Source of the DNA: Bailinhaonella thermotolerans | GTDB taxonomy: Bacteria; Actinomycetota; Actinomycetes; Streptosporangiales; Streptosporangiaceae | Assembly: GCF_003594875.1 (NCBI RefSeq) | Contig: NZ_QZEY01000003.1 | Location: 186,001 to 250,000, forward strand | DNA: 64,000 nucleotides | Reading direction: 5' to 3' | In this document: one piece after another, positions 34,646-43,772 of the stretch | How the letters are laid out: every line of letters starts with the position of its first letter | Position numbering within the stretch: position 1 is the first letter of the stretch | The notes under the pieces: model-generated | Told to the model about the DNA's origin: nothing | Databases searched by the model: none | The model's input: only the letters and a program-made list of their open reading frames with translations | Translations under genes and position numbers: made by a program

Positions 34646-34856
34646 GCAAGGGTCGCCTATTTCCCGCGATGATTGGCACGATCTACGGACCTTGGGCGGT
34701 CTGTGCCCTGAGCTGGGATATCCGGACGTTGGCGAAGCAAAGCGACTGTAGTCCGATTTGTCGTGTCAGGACATGTCGTTGTTATTCGTGAAAAGTGTCG
34801 TTCTTGTGGCGCGGCCGGGTGTCCGGGCTCCACACTGAGGGATGCCGTAACGGCGA

Positions 34857-34918
34857 GAGCCGTCGTCCATGCGCCTTGAAATGGACGACGGCTCCCTGTC
34901 TGCAGCAGGAAGCCGTCG
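34857..34918 (+). promoter_or_regulatory. Leader with two competing hairpins
   Basis: Arm A, GAGCCGTCGTCCAT (34857-34870), pairs exactly with ATGGACGACGGCTC (34881-34894) across a 10-base loop. The same middle arm, as CGACGGCTCCCTG (34886-34898), can instead pair with CAGGAAGCCGTCG (34906-34918) across a 7-base loop with one mismatch. The two stems cannot form together. The structure ends 46 bases before the small membrane protein start. No T run follows, so a translational or Rho-linked switch is as likely as an attenuator. Confidence 0.5.
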
Positions 34919-34964
34919 CGGCCTGTCACCGATCCACCGCTTGATGAGAAAGGAAACAGGTTCT

Positions 34965-35201
34965 ATGACTGTACGTCCCATCGGGGACTCGCGTCAGGAG
35001 GATGAGCCCAACCGGTCCGCTTCCGGACACCGGGCGCTGTCGCTCCGGGCCGCCGTCATCGGCGCCTTCGCCGTACAGGGCGGAGCGCTCGCGGCCTGGA
35101 TGGCCCACCAGCTCCAGGGTCAGGCGCCGAGCGCGATCGTGATCGGCGTGCTCAGCGGCCTCCTCCTCCGCGTGTTCCTCCATTGGATGATCGCCCGCTA
35201 A
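34965..35201 (+). CDS. Small single-pass or two-pass membrane protein
   Basis: A 78-residue protein. Residues 1-27 are polar, 28-50 form a hydrophobic helix (AAVIGAFAVQGGALAAWMAH), and 55-75 form a second (AIVIGVLSGLLLRVFLHWM). The ATG at 34965 has GAAAGGAAA upstream. It lies behind a long AT-richer leader holding two competing hairpins and the AATGCACGT-GCAAGT motif, so it is likely tightly regulated. No family recognised; small proteins of this type in actinomycetes have no assigned role. Confidence 0.65.
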   Translation: MTVRPIGDSRQEDEPNRSASGHRALSLRAAVIGAFAVQGGALAAWMAHQLQGQAPSAIVIGVLSGLLLRVFLHWMIAR

Positions 35202-35280
35202 GGGTCCCCGCACCCGGCGCCCGGGTCCCTCGCCCGGGCGCCCCGTGCCCTTCCGATCGCCCCCGATCGTGAGTACCTCC

Positions 35281-35718
35281 ATGACGCTCTCCACGCTCCC
35301 GCCCGGTCGCCGATCCGTGCCCGGGCGCTCCTGGGAAACGTGCGCGCGCCCCTCCCGCTGCGCCGGCGGAGAGGCCGCCCATGCGGCGTACCGCCTGGCC
35401 ACCAGCCTTCAGGTCGCCGATCCCGAGTTCGCCATCTCCCTGCTCCGGCTGGCCGCCACCCGGGGCTGCCCGTCCGCCATGGCCCACCTGGCCGCCACCC
35501 TCTCCGGCCGCGTCTCCGAGACCCTCGCCGCCGACCCCCACCCCCCGCAGTACCGGTACCAGGCCGTCGCCATGATCACCGAAGCCATCGGCTGGATGAC
35601 CGGCTCCCTGCTGGGCGACCCCCGAGCCTGGAACCTCACCCACACCCTCCTCCAGCAGCACCAGCGCCTCGCCGCCCACCCCACCCGCCTCCGCCCCCTC
35701 CGAACCCCGCCCCTCTGA
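35281..35718 (+). CDS. Hypothetical helical (Sel1/TPR-like) protein
   Basis: A 145-residue protein. The central part (AAHAAYRLATSLQVADPEFA, LRLAATRGCPSAMAHLAATL) looks like two Sel1- or TPR-like helix pairs, followed by MITEAIGWMTGSLLGDP and a Pro/Arg-rich tail. Either the ATG at 35281 or a GTG at 35269 could start it; neither has a clear ribosome binding site. It follows the small membrane protein gene by 80 bases and may be co-transcribed. Function unknown. Confidence 0.5.
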   Translation: MTLSTLPPGRRSVPGRSWETCARPSRCAGGEAAHAAYRLATSLQVADPEFAISLLRLAATRGCPSAMAHLAATLSGRVSETLAADPHPPQYRYQAVAMITEAIGWMTGSLLGDPRAWNLTHTLLQQHQRLAAHPTRLRPLRTPPL

Positions 35719-35860
35719 AACCCGTCCCTCTGACACCCGCCCCGGACGTGAATTCCAGGACCGGCGGGTCTTCGTCTTGCGGGCGGGCTGACGTGGCGCG
35801 GGCCGCCGGGGCCTTGCGGCTCACCGGCGGCCCGGGCACGCGCGGACGGTCTCTACGGCG

Positions 35861-37330
35861 TCACGCGGGGGCTTCGGCGGTCTCCTCGGGGGCTTCGGCG
35901 TGGCCGGCGGCGCGGGCCGGCAGGAGCACGGCGGTGACGATCACGATCACGGACAGCGCCGCGCCGATGATGAAGGCCAGCCGCATGCCGTCGAGGTCGG
36001 CGAGCGCCTTGGCGACGCCCGTGGCCCGGAGGGAGTCGGCCCGCGCGCTCATCACGGTGACCACGAGCGCGGTGCCGATGGCCGCGGAGACCTGCTGCAG
36101 CGTGCTCAGGATGGAGCTGCCGTGGGAGTAGAGCGACGGCGGGACCGCGCCGAGCCCGAGGGTGAACACGGGGGTGAAGGTCGCGGCCAGGCTCACCATC
36201 AGCAGCGCGTGCAGGCCGAGGAGCAGCCAGAACGGCATGGTCATCGTGACCTGGGTGAAGCCGGCGAGGGAGAGCGTGATGCCGACGGCGCCGGGGATGA
36301 CCAGGACCCGCCCGCCGAACCGGTCGAAGAGGCGGCCGACGGTCGGCCCGAGCAGCCCCATCGCGAGACCGCCCGGCATCACCAGGAGCCCCGTCTCCAG
36401 CGGGTTGAGGCCGCGGACGCTCTGGAGGTACAGCGGCAGCAGGATCATCGACCCGAGCATCGCCATGAAGGCGACCGACATCAGGATCAGCGCGATGGTG
36501 TAGGTGCGGTGGCGCAGCGTGCGCAGGTCCATCAGCGGGACGCCGCGCTTCTGCAGCGCGAGCTGGCGGACGACGAAGACGGCGATGAGGAGCAGCCCGC
36601 CCCCCGTGAACGAGACGGCCACCCCCGCGTCACCGCCCTCGAACAGGCTGAGGCCGTAGACCAGCCCGCCGAACCCGGCGGCGGCGGTCACCACGCTCAG
36701 CCAGTCGATCGTGCTGTACTTGGGCTCCCCGATGTTCTTGAGCTGCCGCAGCCCGCCCCAGGTGATCAGCGCGGCGATGGGGAACACCACGGCGAACAGC
36801 AGCCGCCAGGACCCGAACTGCAGGATCACCCCGGAGACCGTCGGCCCCATGGCCGGCGCGACCGAGATGGCGAGGGTGACGTTGCCCATCACCCGCCCCC
36901 GGGCCGACTCCGGCACCACCTGCATGAGCGTCGTCATCAGCAGCGGCATCATCACCGCCGTGCCCGACGCCTGGATGATCCGGCCCCCGAGCAGCACCGC
37001 GAACGTCGGCGCCACCGCCGCCAGCGCCGTACCGGCCAGGAACAACCCCATCGCGGTGGTGTACGCGGTGCGCGTCGAGACCCGCTGCAGGAACCACCCG
37101 GTGATCGGGATGACGGCCGCCATCGTCAGCATGAACGCGGTCGACAACCACTGCGCGGTCTGCGCACTGATGTTCATCGCGCTCATCAGCCGCGGGATCG
37201 CGTTGATCATGATCGTCTCATTGAGAATGACCACGAACGTGGCGAGCACCAGCAGCCGGATCACTGCGGGCGTCCGCTTCGACGCGGGTGTCACGGACTT
37301 GGCTGGTGAGTCGAGCAACGAGCTGGACAC
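35861..37330 (-). CDS. DHA2-family multidrug MFS transporter
   Basis: A 489-residue, 14-helix pump. Motifs of the EmrB/QacA group are present: NETIMINAIPRLM in helix 1, TGWFLQRVSTRTAY in the first loop, and GGRIIQASGTAVMMPLLMTT in helix 4. The GTG at 37330 has TGAGGTA upstream. It probably exports hydrophobic drugs with proton exchange. It is a single gene next to the LAL regulator, which is transcribed in the same direction some 280 bases upstream; joint control is possible but unproven. Confidence 0.9.
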   Translation of the reverse strand: MSSSLLDSPAKSVTPASKRTPAVIRLLVLATFVVILNETIMINAIPRLMSAMNISAQTAQWLSTAFMLTMAAVIPITGWFLQRVSTRTAYTTAMGLFLAGTALAAVAPTFAVLLGGRIIQASGTAVMMPLLMTTLMQVVPESARGRVMGNVTLAISVAPAMGPTVSGVILQFGSWRLLFAVVFPIAALITWGGLRQLKNIGEPKYSTIDWLSVVTAAAGFGGLVYGLSLFEGGDAGVAVSFTGGGLLLIAVFVVRQLALQKRGVPLMDLRTLRHRTYTIALILMSVAFMAMLGSMILLPLYLQSVRGLNPLETGLLVMPGGLAMGLLGPTVGRLFDRFGGRVLVIPGAVGITLSLAGFTQVTMTMPFWLLLGLHALLMVSLAATFTPVFTLGLGAVPPSLYSHGSSILSTLQQVSAAIGTALVVTVMSARADSLRATGVAKALADLDGMRLAFIIGAALSVIVIVTAVLLPARAAGHAEAPEETAEAPA

Positions 37331-37610
37331 GGTACCTCAATCGGTTTCGTCGGACACGGCCTGATCCTGGCTGGCGCCGCAGCCTGGGCTGTCAAAGAAG
37401 TGGTGGCCCCCACCAACACTGCCAAGCACCACCGACAAAACTCCTCGCCCACCCCCCAGCATTCCGGCAAGTGCCCCGAAAAATCACCAGGTTTTCGCCC
37501 CCAGCAGACAGCTCCAACCCACCTGAACCCCCTCGAACCCCACAGGCCCCACGGGTCTCTGCCGCACCCGCCCCGCCCTCATAGACCCAGGTGCGACCCC
37601 CGGAAAGCCC

Positions 37611-40600
37611 TCACCGGCCCGCCGGAGGGTCGGCGAACCGCGCCGCCAGATCCGCGGCCGAGGCGGCGCCGAGCACGGAGCACACGCGGGCGACGTCCTC
37701 CTCGATCGCCTGCACGGGCATCACCAGGGCGTCGGCGATCTCCCGGGGACCCGCCCCCCGCGCCGCCAGCCTCGCCACCTGCATCTCGTGCCCGCTCAGC
37801 CCGTCGTACGGCGGAGCGTCGTACGACGGGACGTTGTGCGGCGGGGCGTTGTGCGGCGGGCCGTCGTACGGTGAGGCGTCATCCGGCGGGCCGTCGTACG
37901 GCGGGGCGTTGTACGGCGGGGCGGCGGTCGCCGGCGGGCCGGTCCGGCCGAGCCAGGGGGCGGCGCCGAGCCCCTGGAACAGACGGCGGGCGGCGGCCAG
38001 ATGCTCGCCGGCCGGCTCGCCGTAGCGGAGCAGCCGCAGGCCCAGCGCGAGGCGGGTGCGCGCCTCGCCGTACGGATCGGAGACGCGGCCGTGGAGGACG
38101 AGCGCCGCGGCCAGGCACTCCCGGACGCCGTGGACGTCCTCCGCCAGCAGCCCGCGGCACCGCGCCTCCACCGCCAGCACGGACGGCGGCGACGACGGGC
38201 CGATCTGTGACCTCAGCTCCGACAGCGCCGCCGCCGCCTCGCCCGCCCGGTCCGCCGAGAGACACGCCTCGACCAGATCCGCGTGCACCGGAAAGACCGC
38301 GGGCGTCCGGACCCCGGCGGCGGCGATCCGCTCCCGCAGGCGCGCCAGCCGTTCGGCGGCGTCCGCTGCCCGGCCCTCGGCCAGCGCCGACTGCGCCAGG
38401 GCGAGGTGGGCGAAGAACGCGACCATCGTGTAGCCGTTGGGTTCCAGCAGGTCCAGCGCGCGGGAGGCGTACTCCTCACACCGCCGGACGCCGCCCTGCG
38501 CCGCCTCGATCCTGGCGAGGGTGGTGAGCGCGAACGCGGCGATGGCCGGCTGGCCCAGCTCGCCCGCGAGCGCGGCGGCGCGGGCGGCCCGCGCGTAGGC
38601 GGAGTTCCAGCGTCCGCGCCGGAACTCCAGTTCCGCGACGGCGCTGCCCAGCACGGACCGCTGCGCCAGGGCGCCGATCTCGTCCATGCGGCCGAGCAGG
38701 GCCTCGGCGAGCCGTTCCGCCGTGTCGTGCTCGTCGAGCCAGGTCAGGGTCAGGCACGAGAAGCCGAAGGTCTCGGCCCCGTGCCGGAGCGGGTCCGCGG
38801 CGAACAGCTCCTCCCGGTGCCTCCCGAGCAGGTCCGAGGCAGCGGACTCGCGCCCCTGGAGCAGCGAGGTGTAGGCGCGCATCACCACGGGCGCGAGGGC
38901 GGGGGAGAGCGTGTACGCCTCCTCGGCCAGGTTCGCCGCCCGGCCGACGCGGCCCCCCATCACCGCCGCGGAGGCCGCGGTCGCGAGCAGGCCGGCGATC
39001 TCCTCGGACTTCCCCGGCTTCCCGGATTCCCCGGACCCATCAGACTTCCCGGCCTGTTTGGCTTCTCCGGCCCCTCCGGCCCCTCCGGCCCCTCCGGCCC
39101 CTCCGGCCCCTCCGGCCCCTCCGGCCCCTCCGGCCCCTCCGGCCCCTCCGGCCCCTCCGGCCCCTCCGGCCCCTCCGGCCCCTCCGGCCCCTCCGGCCCC
39201 TCCGGCCCCTCCGGCCCCTCCGGCCCCTCCGGCCCCTCCGGCCCCTCCGGCCCCTCCGGCCCCTCCGGCCCCTCCGGCCCCTCCGGCCCCTCCGGCCCCT
39301 CCGGCCCCTCCGGCCCCTCCGGCCCCTCCGGCCCCTCCGGCCCCTCCGGCCCCTCCGGCCCCTCCGGCCCCTCCGGCCCCTCCGGCCCCTCCGGCCCCTC
39401 CGGCCCCTCCGGCCCCTCCGGCCCCTCCGGCCCCTTCGGACCTTTCGGACCTTTCGGACCCCTCGGGTTCCTCGCGGCGGAGGCCGGCGGCGATCGCGGC
39501 CAGTTCCTCGGCGACCTCCGCGGGCGCGGCGCGGATCTGCAGGATCTGGGCGCGCACCCGCTCGATCTCACCCCGCGTCCGAGCGGACACGGGTTCCCCG
39601 GCCTGGGTGAGCAGCGCCATGGCCTCCTCGGCCCGCCCGGACAGGCGCGCCGCGTCGGCCGCCCGTACCAGGCGGCGCACCCGGCGCTCCCGATCCGCCG
39701 AGAGCGCGGCCGCTCGCTCGCAGGCCTGCCGTACGGCCTCCAGCGCGCCGCGCCGCCGGGCCCGGTCCGCCACCTCGTCGAGGGCCCGCGCCGCGTCCTC
39801 GTCGGCGCCGACGGCGGCGGCGGCGAGGTGCCAGGCGTGCTGATCCAGCGCGCCGGCGCGGTCCTGCGCCGCGCCGGAGTCCGCCCGCCTCCGCAGGACC
39901 CGCGCGAGGGCCGCGTGGGTGTCCCATCTCCCCGCCCTCGGATCCCAGTAGACGGCGGACCGGACCAGCGGGTGGGCGAACGCCACGGTGTTGCCCGTGA
40001 TCTCGATGAGCCCGCCGCTCACCCCGGGCTCCAGCGCGGCTCCCGCGCCCGGGCCCAGGACCTCCTTGATCTCGGTGAGATCCCCGGTGAAGCTCGCCGC
40101 GCACACCAGCAGCGCGCGGCGCGCGTCGGCGGGCAGCGTTTCGAGCTGCGCGCGGAAGACCTTCTCCAGCACCTGCGGCAGCCGTGGCGGCGCCGGGTCG
40201 CCCGCCGGGATCCCGCCGCGGGACAGTTCCAGCAGGGCGAGCGGATGGCCCCCGGTGTACCGCATCAGCCGGTCCAGCTCCGCCTCGCCCGCCGTACGGC
40301 CGAGCGCCCTGGCGACCAGCTCCGCGGCGGGCTCGCGGGACAGGCCGGTGAGGACGATGGCGGGCAGCCCGTTCAGGTCCATCGCGCACCCGGATTCGGG
40401 GCGCAGGGCGATCAGGAACGCGACCGGCGATCCGGCCAGGCGGCTGGCGGCGAAGGCGAGGATCTGGGCGGAGTCGGCGTCCATCCACTGCACGTCGTCG
40501 AGGACGGCCAGCACCGGGCCGGACCTGGCGAGCAGTTCCAGGGTGCCGTGGGCGATGTCGAGCCGGTTCGGCCCGCCCGGGTCGGGGGCGGAGCGGGAGA

Positions 40601-41246
40601 GCGAGGCGTTCAGCGCGCGGCGCAGATGCGGCCGGAGCAGGCGGATGCGGTCGGCGATCGGCAGCAGCAGGGTGCTGAGAGCCGAGAAGGCCAGTCCCGC
40701 CTCCCCGTCCCGGCAGCGCACCGAGAGCACCCGCGTCCCCGGGGCGGGCCTGGCCGCCTCCAGCAGCGCGGTCTTCCCGATCCCGGCCTCGCCCCGGACG
40801 ACCAGGGTGCCGCCGTCGCCGCGCACGGCCGCGGTCACGAGCGCGTTCACCTCCGCCAGCTCCGCGTCCCGGCCCAGCAACTCCGCGCCCGCGTCCCGGC
40901 CCAGCGGCTCCGCGCCCGCCGCGTGGCCCCGCGGGCCGCGCCCGCCGCCGCCCGCCCGCCGTTCGCCGATCGACGCGAGGCGTTCCAGCCAGGGGCCGGG
41001 GTCGTGGCCGGTCGCGGCGACGATGTCGCGCAGCAGGGCGTGGCCGGGCGGAGGCTTCCCGGCCAGGGCCGAGCCGATCCTGCTGCGGGAGTAGTGGGTG
41101 CGGGCGGAGATCTCGGTCCCGGTGAGCCCCGACTCGTCGAGCAGTCTCCGCAGGTCCCGCAGGAGGTCCTTCATCGGCCCCTCGGCCGCGATGTCCCCTC
41201 GCGGCCGTCCCGGCCCGCGCCGGCGGCCGGGCGTCCCCTCCGCCAT
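37611..41246 (-). CDS. LAL-type LuxR regulator with N-terminal XRE domain and (Gly-Gly-Ala)40 insert
   Basis: A 1,211-residue regulator. Residues about 25-85 are an XRE-like helix-turn-helix ([18 protein letters not shown]). Then comes an AAA/STAND ATPase with Walker [16 protein letters not shown] near 154 and Walker [16 protein letters not shown] near 250, followed by a long TPR-like helical region. Residues 607-726 are 40 exact Gly-Gly-Ala triplets encoded by a 9-bp repeat. A Pro/Tyr pentapeptide region (about 1107-1149) precedes a degenerate LuxR helix-turn-helix ([20 protein letters not shown]). ATG 41246 has GGGGAG upstream; ATG 41174 (MKDLLRDL) is an alternative. A 53-residue peptide gene is divergent and may be a target. 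Confidence 0.85.
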   Translation of the reverse strand: MAEGTPGRRRGPGRPRGDIAAEGPMKDLLRDLRRLLDESGLTGTEISARTHYSRSRIGSALAGKPPPGHALLRDIVAATGHDPGPWLERLASIGERRAGGGGRGPRGHAAGAEPLGRDAGAELLGRDAELAEVNALVTAAVRGDGGTLVVRGEAGIGKTALLEAARPAPGTRVLSVRCRDGEAGLAFSALSTLLLPIADRIRLLRPHLRRALNASLSRSAPDPGGPNRLDIAHGTLELLARSGPVLAVLDDVQWMDADSAQILAFAASRLAGSPVAFLIALRPESGCAMDLNGLPAIVLTGLSREPAAELVARALGRTAGEAELDRLMRYTGGHPLALLELSRGGIPAGDPAPPRLPQVLEKVFRAQLETLPADARRALLVCAASFTGDLTEIKEVLGPGAGAALEPGVSGGLIEITGNTVAFAHPLVRSAVYWDPRAGRWDTHAALARVLRRRADSGAAQDRAGALDQHAWHLAAAAVGADEDAARALDEVADRARRRGALEAVRQACERAAALSADRERRVRRLVRAADAARLSGRAEEAMALLTQAGEPVSARTRGEIERVRAQILQIRAAPAEVAEELAAIAAGLRREEPEGSERSERSEGAGGAGGAGGAGGAGGAGGAGGAGGAGGAGGAGGAGGAGGAGGAGGAGGAGGAGGAGGAGGAGGAGGAGGAGGAGGAGGAGGAGGAGGAGGAGGAGGAGGAGGAGGAGGAGGAGGAGGAGGAGEAKQAGKSDGSGESGKPGKSEEIAGLLATAASAAVMGGRVGRAANLAEEAYTLSPALAPVVMRAYTSLLQGRESAASDLLGRHREELFAADPLRHGAETFGFSCLTLTWLDEHDTAERLAEALLGRMDEIGALAQRSVLGSAVAELEFRRGRWNSAYARAARAAALAGELGQPAIAAFALTTLARIEAAQGGVRRCEEYASRALDLLEPNGYTMVAFFAHLALAQSALAEGRAADAAERLARLRERIAAAGVRTPAVFPVHADLVEACLSADRAGEAAAALSELRSQIGPSSPPSVLAVEARCRGLLAEDVHGVRECLAAALVLHGRVSDPYGEARTRLALGLRLLRYGEPAGEHLAAARRLFQGLGAAPWLGRTGPPATAAPPYNAPPYDGPPDDASPYDGPPHNAPPHNVPSYDAPPYDGLSGHEMQVARLAARGAGPREIADALVMPVQAIEEDVARVCSVLGAASAADLAARFADPPAGR
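37798..37932. repeat. In-frame 15-bp CGTACG-type repeats
   Basis: Nine imperfect 15-bp units of the form CGTCGTACGGCGGGG encode a pentapeptide series (Ala/Gly-Pro-Pro-Tyr/His-Asp/Asn) just before the LuxR-type DNA-binding domain of the LAL regulator. The core matches the CCGTACGG arrays found between genes elsewhere in the window. Confidence 0.7.
39069..39428. repeat. Minisatellite: 40 exact copies of GGCCCCTCC
   Basis: Forty perfect tandem copies of the 9-bp unit GGCCCCTCC run from 39069 to 39428, with decayed copies on both sides (GGCTTCTCC before; GGCCCCTTC and GGACCTTTC after). On the coding (minus) strand the unit is GGAGGGGCC, read as Gly-Gly-Ala. The G-rich strand could form quadruplexes. 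Because the unit is a multiple of three, copy-number change keeps the LAL frame open. Confidence 0.95.
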
Positions 41247-41385
41247 GCTCCCCGCCTTCCGCAGCAACTCGCGGCGCCGGTGTTTTCCGATTTTCCACTG
41301 TTCGGCTCATCGGATTGTGGAAAAACGGCGGCGCGCGCAGCCTTTTTCCAAGGGATCGCCTGAATCCCGGAAGGAGAGCTTCATT

Positions 41386-41547
41386 ATGGTCCATTCCGCC
41401 ATCGGCGGCCCTGCTGAGGACTGGGCCGACCACGAGCTGACGAACCCCTACTCGCACTCGACGGACAGTTCCTGGTCCGCCGAGCACTGGAACCACGGCC
41501 ACAACTCCACATACGCGCACGACCCCTACGACACCGGCGGCGAGTGA
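41386..41547 (+). CDS. 53-residue peptide divergent from the LAL regulator
   Basis: A short gene with a very good ribosome binding site (GGAAGGAGAG, 8 bases before ATG 41386). The peptide is acidic and polar: it begins MVHSAIGGPAEDWADHE and ends in a Ser/His/Tyr/Asp-rich stretch (SAEHWNHGHNSTYAHDPYD). It has no cysteine, signal peptide or membrane helix. A stem-loop follows 36 bases after the stop. The composition resembles a peptide precursor or a His-rich metal-binding peptide, but no maturation gene is adjacent. No family recognised. Confidence 0.6.
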   Translation: MVHSAIGGPAEDWADHELTNPYSHSTDSSWSAEHWNHGHNSTYAHDPYDTGGE

Positions 41548-41582
41548 TCGCCGACGCGGGACCGGCGGGAGCTTCGTAGTCC

Positions 41583-41607
41583 CTGCTCACCGCGATATCG
41601 CGAGCAG
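41583..41607 (+). terminator. Stem-loop after the 53-residue peptide gene
   Basis: CTGCTC...GCGATATCGCGAGCAG forms a hairpin with a 3-base bulge around a CGCGATATCGCG palindrome. It lies 36 bases after the peptide stop. No T run follows. The gap beyond it (to 41959) shows no protein-like frame. Confidence 0.4.
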
Positions 41608-41959
41608 CGGCCGCCGTCCCGGCCGCACGGCGGACCCCTCCCCTCCCGCCCGGCACGAAGGCCGCGGCGCGGGGCCGGCAGGGCGAATCCCGGTCACACT
41701 CGCATTCGAGGCGATGACCGGCCTCTACCGGCCGATCCGCCAGGGGAAGCCGTTGTCATGGCGGGGGCCGGGAACGGCTCCCCTCCGGCGGAACCCGCCG
41801 CCGTTCTTCGATCTCCGAATACGGCCGGCCCGCAATGGACCATCAGGCCCGACTCATCATTTCCCAGCGGTCTGACCGGCCCGCCCCCCGGAGCCGACGA
41901 CGCCTCCGGCGAGACCACCCCCCGACGCCCGACGAGACCCCGACCCCATCGGGCCCCAA

Positions 41960-41993
41960 AAGCCCCTGGCCGCCTTCAACCGGCCAGGGGCTT
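41960..41993 (-). terminator. Terminator hairpin downstream of the P450 gene
   Basis: AAGCCCCTGGCCG pairs exactly with CGGCCAGGGGCTT across an 8-base loop. On the minus strand it is followed by TTTTGGGG, giving a short T run. It is the likely end of the P450 transcript, about 215 bases after the P450 stop. Confidence 0.7.
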
Positions 41994-42206
41994 CTTGGAC
42001 GAGGGCGGATTCACTCTCGGGTGATCACGGTGGGGGACTGGACGGGATCCGCCGGCTGTGCCGTGCGGAGGGGATGCCCGGGTGAGGCCGCGTCGATCAG
42101 TGGCGGGATCGCGGGATCCGGCGGTGTTTCCTCGGATGTTCGCGGGGGCTGGGTGTTCGCGGGGTTGGGTGGGAGCCGGGGTGGGGGAGCCCCGGCTCCT
42201 GGGGGC

Positions 42207-43388
42207 CTACCAGGTGACGGGCAGGGCCTTGAGGCCGTACACGATGGCCAGCTCGCGGAACTCGACCTCGTCGTACGGCACGGCGAGGCGGAGCCCGGGG
42301 AAGCGGCGCAGGAGGGCGGGGAACGCGATGCGCAGCTCCATCTGGGCCAGGGGCGCGCCGACGCAGCGGTGGATGCCGTGGCCGAACGCCAGGTGCGAGG
42401 GGGCCTCGCGGGCGGGGTCCACGACGTCGGGGTCGGGGCCGATCGCCGGGTCGCGGTTGGCCGCCGCCAGCGAGCAGAGGACCATCTCGCCCTTGGCGAT
42501 GGGCTGACCGGCGAGGACCAGGTCCTCGCGGGCGAAACGGGGGAAGGCCACCTGGACCACGGTCAGGTAGCGGAGCAACTCCTCGACGAGCCGCGCCACG
42601 TAGTCCTCGTCGTCGCCGTCGCGGACCTTGGCCAGCTCCGCGGGGTTCCGCAGCAGCCAGAGCGTGCCGAGCGCGAGCATGCTCGTGCTCGTGTCGTGCC
42701 CGCCGGTGAGCAGGCCGTCCGCCAGGCTGGCCAGCTCGCGGTCCGAGATCTCCGCGCCGTGCTCGCGCAGCAGCATGCCCAGCAGCCCGTCGCCGGGGTT
42801 CCGGCGTTCCCTGGCCACGAGTTCGGTCAGGAAGACCATCGAGTCGTTGACGGCCTGGAGCGACGCCTCCGGCCCCGCCGAGAAGTCGAACCGGTCGGCG
42901 CTGAGCCGCACGAAGTCGGCGCGCTCGCCGTACGGCACGCCGAGCAGCTCGCAGACGACCAGGGAGGGGACCGGCAGGGCGAACTCCTGCACCAGGTCGA
43001 CCGGGGCGCCGGCCTTCTCGATCGCGTCGAGCCGCTCGCCGACGATCTCGGCGATGCGCGGTTCCAGGCGGCGCAGCCGGCGCATGGTGAACTCGGGGGT
43101 GAGGTAGCGGCGCAGCCGGGTGTGCTCGGGCGGGTCGCGGAACCCGAGGCCGCCCGGATCCTCCTGGGACGTCCCCAGGCCGATCACGTTGGCGAAGTCG
43201 TTGCTGAACCGGTCGGCGTCCCCCAGCACCGCCCGCACGTCCTCGTACCGCGTGACCAGCCACACCCTCTGGCCGCCGGGGATCTCCAGCGGGAAGACCG
43301 GCTGCTCGGCCCGGATGCGCGCGAGCTCCCCCGTGGGGTCGAAGCCCTCCCGCAGGAACTGCACCAGCGGGAAATCATTTTCCGACAT
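42207..43388 (-). CDS. Cytochrome P450 (CYP105-like)
   Basis: A 393-residue soluble bacterial P450. The I-helix oxygen-binding motif is GGHDTSTS near residue 225, the K-helix ExxR is EELLRY, and the heme-ligand loop is FGHGIHRCVGAPLAQME with Cys near residue 342. The pattern and length fit actinomycete CYP105/CYP107-type enzymes that hydroxylate drugs or secondary metabolites. No ferredoxin gene is adjacent, so electrons must come from elsewhere. ATG 43388 starts MSENDFPLVQF. A single-gene unit ending at a good terminator. Substrate unknown. Confidence 0.92.
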   Translation of the reverse strand: MSENDFPLVQFLREGFDPTGELARIRAEQPVFPLEIPGGQRVWLVTRYEDVRAVLGDADRFSNDFANVIGLGTSQEDPGGLGFRDPPEHTRLRRYLTPEFTMRRLRRLEPRIAEIVGERLDAIEKAGAPVDLVQEFALPVPSLVVCELLGVPYGERADFVRLSADRFDFSAGPEASLQAVNDSMVFLTELVARERRNPGDGLLGMLLREHGAEISDRELASLADGLLTGGHDTSTSMLALGTLWLLRNPAELAKVRDGDDEDYVARLVEELLRYLTVVQVAFPRFAREDLVLAGQPIAKGEMVLCSLAAANRDPAIGPDPDVVDPAREAPSHLAFGHGIHRCVGAPLAQMELRIAFPALLRRFPGLRLAVPYDEVEFRELAIVYGLKALPVTW

Positions 43389-43583
43389 GAACGAACTTAT
43401 CCCCTAATCGATAGGTTTCGACGAGCCAGTCTCTCAGGGGAGACCCCCGCTCCTGTAGGTGGCCACGCGATCCGTTTGGACATCTGGCACGGAACGTGCA
43501 AGGCGCGCCTCCAGTGGCCCCCGAGCCCCCGAGCCCCCGAGCCCACGGGGCCCGCGGCGCCGCACGCGAGGCGAAGGCGCTCA

Positions 43584-43730
43584 GCCGTACGGCGAGGCAG
43601 GGCCCGCTCGGCCGTACGGCGGCGCCGGGCTCGCTCGGCCGTACGACGGGGTGGGGCCCCTCGGTCGTACGGCGGGGCCGGGCTCGCCTTGCCGTACATC
43701 AGAGTGGGCTCGCTCGGCCGTACGGCGGGG
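43584..43730. repeat. CCGTACGG-type intergenic array
   Basis: Six units of about 27 bases centred on CTCGGCCGTACGGCGG (43584, 43612, 43639, 43665, 43691 and 43718 approximately) fill the gap between the P450 and oxidoreductase genes. Two units carry decayed centres (CCGTACGA, CCGTACAT). No protein-like frame is present in the 384-base gap. Confidence 0.7.
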
Positions 43731-43772
43731 CGGGGTGGGCTCACCGGCTCGGGCGAAGGGTGGGGGTCGCGG

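Noticed and set aside
38283-41363. Long plus-strand frame with a collagen-like Gly-Pro-Ser repeat
   Set aside because: It is the reverse reading of the 9-bp repeat inside the LAL gene, which has clear domains on the other strand. No ribosome binding site or signal sequence supports it.
41758-42024. Plus-strand frame of 88 codons in the gap before the P450 gene
   Set aside because: It crosses a terminator hairpin and has no protein-like order.
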